Shown here: one piece after another, positions 1-5,473 of the stretch | Layout of the letters: each line of letters begins with the position of its first letter | How positions within the stretch are numbered: position 1 is the stretch's first letter | Source of the DNA: an uncultured Eubacteriales bacterium | GTDB taxonomy: Bacteria > Bacillota > Clostridia > Oscillospirales > Oscillospiraceae | Reading direction: 5' to 3' | Length of the DNA: 10,433 nucleotides | Assembly: GCA_902496595.1 (NCBI GenBank) | Contig: CABVBV010000070.1 | Span: 1-10,433, forward strand | Translations under genes and position numbers: made by a program | Notes under the pieces: model-generated | Databases searched by the model: none | Seen by the model: only the letters and a program-made list of their open reading frames with translations | Told to the model about the DNA's origin: nothing

Positions 1-542
1 TGCGCCAGTTCATGGACGTGGTGAGGCTGAACAAGGAGCTGCGCCGCAAGGTCGAGGAGGGCATGACGGGCGCGTTCGCGTCGCTGACGGTGGCGAGCAC
101 GATCATGTCCCCGGAGATGCTGGAGCAGGCGCTGCTGTATCCGCGCCAGAGCGTGGAGCTGGGCATGAGCTTCAAGAACATCATGAGCGTGAACGTCCCG
201 GTGTACAGCTTCAGGACGAAGAACAACGACCCGTCGGAGATCTACCCCTACGGCTTTGCTCAGACGAGCGGCGAGCTGGACGACGCGCTGGAGAAGCTGG
301 CAAAGGTGTTCGAGGATATGCTGGAGCTGGCTCAGGTAGAAAAGACCATGCAGCTGCTGGCCGAGGAGATCGAAAAGACGAGACGGCGCGTCAACGCGCT
401 GGAATACGTCATGATCCCGAACTTCGAGGAGAGCATACGCTATATCTCCATGAAGCTGGAGGAGAACGAGAGCTCCACAAAGGTCAGGCTGATGAAGGTC
501 AAAGACATGGTGCTCGAGAAAGCGCATAACTTCGAGTATTGA
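1..542 (+). CDS. ntpD: V-type (V/A) ATPase subunit D, 5'-truncated by the window edge
   Basis: Subunit D is part of the central rotor stalk that couples the catalytic A/B head to the membrane ring in bacterial V/A-type ATPases, which pump H+ or Na+. The reading frame is already open at base 3 (residues RQF precede the first ATG at 12), so the true start lies upstream. About 179 residues are visible, against roughly 200-230 for the family. The decisive signature is the C-terminal RRVNALEYVMIPNFEESI segment (about residue 128 from the first ATG), the conserved stretch of subunit D. Both ends are rich in charged, heptad-like sequence, as expected for its long antiparallel coiled coil. In Clostridia this gene usually closes the ATPase operon, which agrees with the terminator arm just downstream. 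The gene is unrelated in function to the sugar locus that follows. Family assignment is very secure; ion specificity cannot be told. Confidence 0.95.
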   Translation, partial: RQFMDVVRLNKELRRKVEEGMTGAFASLTVASTIMSPEMLEQALLYPRQSVELGMSFKNIMSVNVPVYSFRTKNNDPSEIYPYGFAQTSGELDDALEKLAKVFEDMLELAQVEKTMQLLAEEIEKTRRRVNALEYVMIPNFEESIRYISMKLEENESSTKVRLMKVKDMVLEKAHNFEY

Positions 543-571
543 GCAGGTATCTGACATCAGTGGAAACAACC

Positions 572-587
572 TGATAAAACGCCCCGC
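572..587 (+). terminator. Left arm of a hairpin, probably the ATPase operon terminator, split by an IS
   Basis: The bases gataaaacgccccgc (573-587) are complementary to gcgggcgttttatc (1437-1450). Pairing 572-584 with 1439-1451 gives 13 consecutive base pairs, then a one-base C bulge at 585 and two more pairs. The stem is GC-rich at its top and A/T-rich at its foot, the form of a bidirectional intrinsic terminator, and it begins 30 bases after the subunit D stop codon. The two arms are now about 850 bases apart because an IS3-type element sits in what was a loop of about 9 bases. Terminator function is inferred from form and position. An interspersed palindromic repeat is an alternative. Confidence 0.75.
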
Positions 588-594
588 GTACGTA

Positions 595-619
595 TGAAGT
601 GACCCCAAAAAGTTAGACA
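595..619 (+). repeat. Left terminal inverted repeat of the IS3-type element
   Basis: This 25-bp end starts TGAAGTGACCCC and finishes AAGTTAGACA. It matches the reverse complement of 1407-1431 at 18 of 25 positions by hand alignment, with the inner 10 bases (aagttagaca) identical. The TG terminus and the GTTAGACA inner motif are typical of this IS3 group. Confidence 0.85.
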
Positions 620-640
620 ATATTTAAGAACAAAAATTGT

Positions 641-1123
641 TTAAGCGGCCGAGAGGGCTTGTTGTCTGTGAAGAGCAGGCGGCAAGCCCTTTAACTTTGC
701 CTTGATGCGGCGGTTGTTGTAGTAATCCAGATAGTCCAGCAATTCCTGCTTGAAGTGTTCCATAGACTTGAATTTTTGAAGGTACAACAGTTCGATCTTG
801 AGTATGCCTAAGAAATTTTCCGTGACAGCATTATCCAGACAATTCCCTTTGCGGCTCATTCTTTTTCTAATGCCCTTGCATTTTACATCTGCTGATACCG
901 TTTGTGCTGGTATTGCTACCTCTGGCCTGATCTGACACGTTAGACTAAGCCCAGTTCTCTCATAAGCCGTTGTACAGTTTTGTGGTTCAGGGAAAAACCT
1001 CTGCTGCGCAGTGCCATCGTGATACGCCGGTAGCCGTATCCTCCTTTGTTTTCGTTGAGCGATTTCGAGAAGGAGAGGCAAAGCATATTTGGGCCTTAGT
1101 TTTTGGACTACCTGGGCTTTTTC
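641..1123 (-). pseudogene. Broken IS3-family transposase OrfB (rve/DDE integrase domain)
   Basis: The C-terminal 70 or so residues are well preserved: MSRKGNCLDNAVTENFLGIL, then YLDYYNNRRIKAKLKGLPPA. They contain the third catalytic acidic residue (E of TENF). The 5' part starts well (VQKLRPKYALPLLLEIA, about 1123-1060) but then loses frame. The correct continuation (ENKGGYGYRRITMALRSRGF through RLMRELGLV, 1053 down to 943) lies in another frame and ends at a stop. The middle of the domain, including the first DDE aspartate, is deleted. A remnant reading GQR-stop-QYQHKRYQQM (about 918-884) lies where relatives have SDQGWQYQHKRYQQM, so a Trp codon now reads TAG and the second catalytic Asp is gone. 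One missing base near 884 puts the C-terminal part back in the first frame. The apparent single open frame is thus a chimera of frames, not a functional protein. Confidence 0.9.
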
Positions 1124-1370
1124 CCCTGGCGCCGCTCTCTCTCCAAAACCAAGGCTTGCAAGTTTTTTAAGTATTCGTTCTTCGCACGCAGCCGCTGCAC
1201 TTCGGCCACCAAGTCCTCTTCCACCGCTTTTGGCAGTTGCCTGGAACGGCCCATATTTCTGCGGCCGCGTCGCTCTGCTGCAAAACCTTCCAATGCTCGT
1301 TCAGCATGGTTTCAATGACTTGTTTCTTGAATTCCGGTGTGTATTTTTTGTTTGGCACCCCCTTTGGCAT
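1108..1370 (-). pseudogene. Broken IS3-family transposase OrfA (HTH and leucine zipper protein)
   Basis: The probable start at 1370 gives MPKGVPNKKYTPEFKKQVIE and runs in frame through LNEHW (to about 1291). The helix-turn-helix core that should follow is missing. The second half (EGFAAERRGRRNMGRSRQLP, then AEVQRLRAKNEYLKNLQALV, ending at TAG 1108-1110) is in a different frame. The junction lies around 1285-1295. This is a deletion of roughly 100 or more bases combined with a frame change. The surviving second half keeps the coiled coil that lets OrfA and OrfAB multimerise. The deleted part is the DNA-binding half, so the protein is dead. Confidence 0.88.
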
Positions 1371-1406
1371 AATGAAGCACCCCACTTATTATCCAGTTTG
1401 TCATAC

Positions 1407-1431
1407 TGTCTAACTTATGTGGTGCTGTTCA
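1407..1431 (-). repeat. Right terminal inverted repeat of the IS3-type element
   Basis: Read on the - strand, this end starts TGAACAGCACC and finishes AAGTTAGACA, pairing with 595-619 at 18 of 25 positions. It lies just upstream of the OrfA remnant, as expected for the transposase-promoter end of the element. Confidence 0.85.
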
Positions 1432-1436
1432 GTCGA

Positions 1437-1451
1437 GCGGGCGTTTTATCA
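1437..1451 (+). terminator. Right arm of the IS-split terminator hairpin
   Basis: gcgggcgttttatc (1437-1450) is the reverse complement of 573-587 apart from one extra C there, and 1451 pairs with 572. The T-run (1444-1447) that would form the U-tract of the RNA is in this arm. With the arms so far apart, efficient folding in a nascent transcript is doubtful. Read-through between the ATPase operon and the sugar locus may therefore have changed. Confidence 0.72.
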
Positions 1452-1536
1452 AAAGACGCCTCTGAAAACGATGCTGATAACATTTCCTACGCAACCTCGA
1501 CAAAAATGCCGGGCGAAATATGTGATATTAGTGATA

Positions 1537-1565
1537 TTGACAAAGAAATGTTGCAAGAATATAAT
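1537..1565 (+). promoter_or_regulatory. Perfect consensus sigma-70/sigma-A promoter
   Basis: TTGACA (1537-1542) and TATAAT (1560-1565) are separated by exactly 17 bases, so both hexamers and the spacer match consensus. The start site would fall near 1572, leaving a leader of about 150 bases before the regulator ATG at 1722. The -35 box overlaps a 9-bp tandem repeat (gtgatatta/gtgatattg, 1522-1539). The string atattgacaa recurs at 1577-1586, just past the start site. The promoter probably serves the regulator/glycosidase operon. The two operator-like palindromes and the dyad lie downstream of its start site, where a bound repressor would act as a roadblock. Confidence 0.75.
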
Positions 1566-1620
1566 GTAAATGTAAATATTGACAAGGTCGGCTCCCGTTA
1601 CCAAAGGTTTTATCAAAACT

Positions 1621-1648
1621 GTACAATAACCGGGGGCCATTATTGTAC
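1621..1648 (+). promoter_or_regulatory. 9-bp perfect inverted repeat in the leader region
   Basis: gtacaataa (1621-1629) and ttattgtac (1640-1648) are exact reverse complements around a 10-base G/C-rich spacer. No T-run follows, so it is not an intrinsic terminator. It could be a binding site for a second dimeric regulator or an RNA hairpin in the leader. It does not resemble the CG-centred sites further downstream. Function is unknown. Confidence 0.5.
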
Positions 1649-1655
1649 GCACTTA

Positions 1656-1670
1656 TTGAAACGTTAAAAT
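1656..1670 (+). promoter_or_regulatory. Candidate LacI-family operator O1
   Basis: ttgaaacgttaaaat is centred on CG at 1662-1663. A palindrome with a central CG is the usual operator form for LacI-family repressors. Its 12 bases aaacgttaaaat (1659-1670) recur exactly at 3253-3264, and its right half also matches the palindrome at 9464-9475. The assignment to the regulator encoded at 1722 is inference from proximity and recurrence. Confidence 0.6.
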
Positions 1671-1678
1671 AAATGACA

Positions 1679-1688
1679 TAAACGTTTA
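1679..1688 (+). promoter_or_regulatory. Candidate LacI-family operator O2
   Basis: taaacgttta is a perfect 10-bp palindrome centred on CG at 1683-1684, exactly 21 bp (two helical turns) from the centre of O1. That spacing would put two dimers on the same DNA face. It lies 33 bases before the regulator start, pointing to autoregulation. Confidence 0.65.
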
Positions 1689-1713
1689 AATGAAACAATT
1701 TGTGCAATAGTAT
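1685..1713 (+). promoter_or_regulatory. Possible weak second promoter next to the regulator start
   Basis: TTTAAA (1685-1690) and TAGTAT (1708-1713) are 17 bases apart. A start near 1720 would give an almost leaderless transcript, which would fit the absence of a Shine-Dalgarno sequence before the ATG at 1722. O2 overlaps the -35 box, so it would be directly repressible. The -35 match is poor, so this is tentative. Confidence 0.3.
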
Positions 1714-1721
1714 GTGTTGCT

Positions 1722-2804
1722 ATGAAGAAAGTCAGCATCAAAGACGTGGCGAAGGAAGCCGGGGTATCGCCGACTACCGTTTCGTATATTCTGAATAACA
1801 ATAAGAATGTCTCGATAATGCCGGAGACCAGGGCGAGGGTGCTGGCTGCGGCGGAGAAGCTGAAATATGTCCCTAGCCAGGCTGCGAAGACCCTGGGTTC
1901 CAGCAGGGTCATGGGAAGGACGCAGTCGAAGATGATAGGGGTGGTCATTCCTCAGACGGAGGACAGCGCGGATGACGCCTACATTATGCTGAACAACCCC
2001 TTTTACAGCACGTTCCTGAGCGCGGTCGAATATGAGATGCGCCGGGCGAATTATCATGTGCTTGTCACCGGCACGAACAGAGGGCAGAGCTACATCGAAG
2101 TAGTCAAGAGCAGGGCTTTGGATGGGGTGATAATCATCGGCATATATCCGTCTGAGGACGTTGAGGAGTACAGGCGATTCAACATCCCGACGGTGCTGGT
2201 GGACTGCTACGGCAGCGAAGGCGAGGACTTTTTCAGCATACGCACGGACGACAGGCTGGGAGGGTACCTGGCGACGAAGCATCTGCTGGAGATGGGGCAC
2301 AGGAATATAGCCTTCGTGTCCGGCGAGATAAAGGAAGACGGCGTCAACTATATGCGCTATCAAGGCTACCGGGACGCGCTAAAAGAGCGAGGGATAGAGT
2401 GTGACAGCGGGCTGGTGTTCGGCGGCTATGTGGGTTTCGGCTACGGCGCAGAGGCCGCGGCAGAGATAGCTGCAGCGAACAGGAGCAGGGAGGAGAAGAT
2501 AACGGCGGCGTTCGCCACCTCGGACATCACGGCGATCGGACTCATCAAGGGCATGAGCGGGCTCGGGCTCTCCGTGCCCGGCGATATCTCGATAATCGGG
2601 TTTGACGATATAGATTACGCCGGTATGTGCGTCCCCGGACTCACGACGGTGAGGCAGAATATAATCGAAAAAGGACACGAGGCGGCCCGGATCATGATAG
2701 ATGTGCTGAGCGGGAAGAAGGCGGCCGGCGAGACGATCATCCCCATGCAGTTGGTGGAAAGGGAATCTGTGAAAAGGCTGACGCCGGATTCGGAGGTCAT
2801 ATGA
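1722..2804 (+). CDS. LacI/GalR-family transcriptional regulator
   Basis: This 360-residue protein has the standard family length and layout. Residues 3-27 are the N-terminal helix-turn-helix (VSIKDVAKEAGVSPTTVSYI). A hinge follows to about residue 65 (VPSQAAKTLG), then a periplasmic-binding-protein-like effector domain starting at MIGVVIPQTE. Landmarks are DGVIIIG, the IRTDDRLGGYLATKHLLEMG segment and FDDIDY at residues 294-299. The family binds palindromic DNA as dimers and usually answers to a sugar or sugar phosphate. The ATG at 1722 puts the helix-turn-helix at the very N-terminus as usual, but no clear ribosome site precedes it. The stop overlaps the next gene's start by ATGA (2801-2804), so the two are translationally coupled. 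CG-centred palindromes upstream, inside the GH31 gene and before the transporter gene suggest it controls the locus. The effector is not deducible. Confidence 0.93.
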   Translation: MKKVSIKDVAKEAGVSPTTVSYILNNNKNVSIMPETRARVLAAAEKLKYVPSQAAKTLGSSRVMGRTQSKMIGVVIPQTEDSADDAYIMLNNPFYSTFLSAVEYEMRRANYHVLVTGTNRGQSYIEVVKSRALDGVIIIGIYPSEDVEEYRRFNIPTVLVDCYGSEGEDFFSIRTDDRLGGYLATKHLLEMGHRNIAFVSGEIKEDGVNYMRYQGYRDALKERGIECDSGLVFGGYVGFGYGAEAAAEIAAANRSREEKITAAFATSDITAIGLIKGMSGLGLSVPGDISIIGFDDIDYAGMCVPGLTTVRQNIIEKGHEAARIMIDVLSGKKAAGETIIPMQLVERESVKRLTPDSEVI

Positions 2805-5455
2805 AATACAAGCACATTCCCGGCGGCTTGTTCCCGCACTTTGACTGCGGGTTCGAGCGAAGACCGTTTTGGGTGGAGCCCGGAGAGAAAGTAGTCCTGG
2901 GCTGCCGCCTGGATGAAGGGGCGGAAAGGCTCACCCTTGAGGTATCGTATGCGGGGGAGTCCCATATGTTTGAGGGGGAACACCTGCAAACAAACGACCT
3001 TGGCCAAAAATACTTCAGTTTTTGCGTCGCAGCCCCGGACTCCGGTTCAGGCTTTGACTACCGCTTTGTGACGGAAACAGGAGAAAAAAGTAAAACCTAC
3101 ACCTGCCCACTGGTGCACAGGCACAGGCTTCACTTGAAAAAAAGCCTGCGCAGTGAGGACGGGGTCTGGATGATTTACGGAACGGATACATTGGAAGTCG
3201 GACTGAAAATTGAGTTTTTCCCGTGTATCCGTTTGATTTTTACGGATAATTTAAACGTTAAAATTAATAAATTTTCTGATAATATTGAACATTTTCAAGG
3301 AGGGTTAACCGCGGAGCTCAGGGGCGGCGGATTGTCGGTTTCCGAGGCCGGGCGGATGGTCTTTGAGCTGGAGGCTGAGCCTGAGGTTCTGGCTTCGTGC
3401 GGAAGGGCGCTGGAACTGAGTTTCTCGTTGAGGTTCCCGGGCAAGGCTGCGTACGGCTTCGGGGAGAAGTTCGACAGGGTTGACCAGGTTGGGCTCAAAC
3501 CGCTCAACTACGTAGTGGAGCAGTATTCGCATCAGCAGGACAAGAGCTATATGCCGGTGCCCTTCATGTTTACCGACGGGGGCGTGAGCTTTTTGCAGAT
3601 AGGCTTTTCGCGCTCGCGCTTTGACCTCAGCCGCAGCTGCGAAGCCGGGATGCTGGCTGCGGATATCAGCTGCCGTTGCCCGGAGACCGGCGTTTTGTTC
3701 GAAGCGGTGATAAGCAGGGGGACTCCGGCTGAGCTGATAAGAGAGTATACGCATCAGACGGGCAAACCGGCGCTGCCGCCGGACTGGGCGTTCGGGCCGT
3801 GGATATCCTCGAACGGCTGGAATACGCAAGCTGAGGCGGAGGAACAGCTCGACAAGCTCTCAGAGACGGGCATACCTGCATCGGTGATGGTGCTCGAGGC
3901 CTGGAGCGACGAGGAGACATTTTACATATGGAATGACGCTGAGTACGAGCCGCGGGATGACGGCGGTGCATTCAGGTATGAGGACTTCAGTTTCCGGCAT
4001 GACGGGAAGTGGCCTGACCCGATGGCTTTTGTGAACAGATTGAGCGAGCGCGGGCTGAAACTGGTGCTGTGGCAGATACCGGTCATAAAATACGAGCGGG
4101 CAGAACACGGAAGACAGCTCGATCTGGATGAAAAATATGCGGTAGAAAACGGGCTGTGCATCAAAGATGGAGACGGCAGCCCGTATCGGATAACCGAGAT
4201 GTGGTTCGGCAATTCGCTGATGCCGGATTTCACGAATCCCGAGACCCGGCGCTGGTGGTTTGACAAGCGCCGTTACCTGACGGAGCAGATGCACGTTGCG
4301 GGTTTCAAGACGGACGGAGGGGAGTTCCTGTTCGCCCCCGAGGCTTACAGCTCCGACGGGCGCACGGGCTATGAGCTGCACAACGAGTACCCGCTGCTCT
4401 ACGAGGGCGCCTACCACGAGTTTATGACTGAGACGCTCGGCCCGGGCAAGGGCCTGACCTTCAGCCGGGCGGGCTTCACCGGGGCGCAGAAGTACCCGGC
4501 GCACTGGGCCGGGGATCAAGTGTCGGAATTTTCGGAACTCAGAGGCCAATTGACCGCGGGTCTGTCGCTGGGACTGACCGGAGTGCCGTTCTGGGGCTTT
4601 GATATCGGCGGATTCGCGGGGGATTTTCCAAGCACTGAGCTGTATCTGCGCTCAGTTGCCTTCGCGGCCTTCGCGCCTATAATGCAGTTCCACTCCGAGC
4701 CCAGGTACGGTCAGTACTACATGACGGAGCGAGAGCACTGGAACAACGACCGCAGCCCATGGAATATGGCCGAGGCGAACCGAGATGAAACGATAGTGCC
4801 TGTTTACCGGATCTTTGCGAACCTGAGGATGAATCTCATCCCGTACATACTTCAGGAGGCGAGGTACAGCAGCCGGACTTCAAGGCCGATGATGGCACAC
4901 TTGATATACGATTTTCTGGAGAGCGACGGCGAGGCGGTTCTGGACATCGAAGACGAGTATATGTTCGGCCGCAGCCTGCTTGTTGCCCCGGTGATCAACG
5001 AGGGAAAAAGCGCCAGGAACATATATCTGCCGAATGGCCGCTGGATAGATCTTTGGACAGGCGAGACCTTCGAGGGCGGTATGAGTATCGAGCGGGAGTG
5101 CGGACTTAACAGGATACCGGTGTTCGTGAGATACGGTTCGGTTCTTCCGGCAGCTCTGAACGAGAATATGTGTATGGGCACGGAGGACATAGCAGGGAAG
5201 ATGGGGTGCGAGCCCGGAGAGTATGCTAACTTCTGCCTGTTGGTGTACGGAGGCAAGGCCGAAGCGGATATTGAGGACGAGAGAGCCGGTCGTTTCCGTT
5301 TGAAGTGGTATGGGGGCCACCCGGTTACGGAAGGCGAGAGGCGGCGTCCGGTCTCTGTGTTTCTGATGGAGCAGGGAGCGCCGGGCCTCGCAGGTGAGAG
5401 CAGCGTCGACGGAGCGTTTTTCGGCAGACGCATAGCCGGCCTCAGGCTGGAATGA
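2801..5455 (+). CDS. GH31 family alpha-glycosidase (alpha-glucosidase/alpha-xylosidase type), cytoplasmic
   Basis: This 884-residue retaining alpha-glycosidase should release alpha-linked sugars (glucose or xylose) from non-reducing ends. The catalytic TIM barrel starts near residue 325 (PPDWAFGPWISSNGWNTQ). It contains GFKTDGGEF with the predicted nucleophile D505, and HWAGDQ with the predicted acid/base D572; their 67-residue spacing is typical of GH31. Conserved SRAGFTG, PFWGFDIGGF and PIMQFHSEPR follow. About 100 extra N-terminal residues (KHIPGGLFPHFDCGFERRPF onward) look like an added beta-sandwich before the usual GH31 N-terminal domain. C-terminal beta domains include GRSLLVAPVINEGKSARNIY. 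There is no signal peptide. The start at 2801 is chosen for the GGAGG four bases upstream (2792-2796) and the ATGA overlap with the regulator gene. An AT-rich island at about 3186-3300 (residues 129-166) carries an operator-like site. Substrate linkage cannot be read from sequence. Confidence 0.93.
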   Translation: MKYKHIPGGLFPHFDCGFERRPFWVEPGEKVVLGCRLDEGAERLTLEVSYAGESHMFEGEHLQTNDLGQKYFSFCVAAPDSGSGFDYRFVTETGEKSKTYTCPLVHRHRLHLKKSLRSEDGVWMIYGTDTLEVGLKIEFFPCIRLIFTDNLNVKINKFSDNIEHFQGGLTAELRGGGLSVSEAGRMVFELEAEPEVLASCGRALELSFSLRFPGKAAYGFGEKFDRVDQVGLKPLNYVVEQYSHQQDKSYMPVPFMFTDGGVSFLQIGFSRSRFDLSRSCEAGMLAADISCRCPETGVLFEAVISRGTPAELIREYTHQTGKPALPPDWAFGPWISSNGWNTQAEAEEQLDKLSETGIPASVMVLEAWSDEETFYIWNDAEYEPRDDGGAFRYEDFSFRHDGKWPDPMAFVNRLSERGLKLVLWQIPVIKYERAEHGRQLDLDEKYAVENGLCIKDGDGSPYRITEMWFGNSLMPDFTNPETRRWWFDKRRYLTEQMHVAGFKTDGGEFLFAPEAYSSDGRTGYELHNEYPLLYEGAYHEFMTETLGPGKGLTFSRAGFTGAQKYPAHWAGDQVSEFSELRGQLTAGLSLGLTGVPFWGFDIGGFAGDFPSTELYLRSVAFAAFAPIMQFHSEPRYGQYYMTEREHWNNDRSPWNMAEANRDETIVPVYRIFANLRMNLIPYILQEARYSSRTSRPMMAHLIYDFLESDGEAVLDIEDEYMFGRSLLVAPVINEGKSARNIYLPNGRWIDLWTGETFEGGMSIERECGLNRIPVFVRYGSVLPAALNENMCMGTEDIAGKMGCEPGEYANFCLLVYGGKAEADIEDERAGRFRLKWYGGHPVTEGERRRPVSVFLMEQGAPGLAGESSVDGAFFGRRIAGLRLE
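3251..3264 (+). promoter_or_regulatory. Candidate intragenic operator O3 inside the GH31 gene
   Basis: ttaaacgttaaaat is centred on CG at 3256-3257. Twelve bases (3253-3264) are identical to O1 upstream of the regulator. It lies about 450 bases into the GH31 coding sequence in a very AT-rich patch (9 G/C among the 50 bases 3241-3290, counted by hand), whereas the gene around it is GC-rich. It may serve in looping with O1/O2 or as a transcription roadblock. Chance in an AT-rich patch is possible. Confidence 0.45.
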
Positions 5456-5473
5456 GGCGCTTGGGGGGGTAAC

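Larger units (their letters stand above)
595..1431 (-). mobile_element. Degenerate IS3-family insertion sequence (837 bp relic)
   Basis: The element runs from TG (595-596) to CA (1430-1431), bounded by 25-bp imperfect inverted repeats. It carries remnants of the two overlapping transposase frames typical of the IS3 family (IS150-like group), read on the - strand: an OrfA with helix-turn-helix and coiled coil, and an OrfB with an rve/DDE integrase domain. Intact relatives are about 1.2-1.5 kb, so roughly 40% has been lost by internal deletions. The usual -1 frameshift region between the frames is still visible as ggggaaaaagccc on the - strand (+ strand 1114-1126). The flanking triplets gta (592-594) and gtc (1432-1434) may be a decayed 3-bp target duplication. 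The element cannot encode a working transposase. It could move only if a related enzyme recognises its ends. Confidence 0.9.

Noticed and set aside
1468..1500. Possible CcpA cre site near tgaaaacg
   Set aside because: Only the left half fits the cre pattern and the right half does not, so it is not supported.
1089..1667. 192-codon + strand open frame crossing the IS end and the control region
   Set aside because: It runs antisense through the transposase remnants and across the IS boundary, has no ribosome site, and resembles no protein I know.
2627..2800. Upstream extension of the GH31 frame
   Set aside because: It overlaps the regulator gene in another frame and reads as low-complexity charged residues. 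The ATG at 2801 has a proper GGAGG and the coupled ATGA overlap.
3296..3303. aaggaggg inside the GH31 gene as an internal ribosome site
   Set aside because: No start codon in any frame lies 5-12 bases downstream, and the GH31 frame is continuous and conserved-looking across it.
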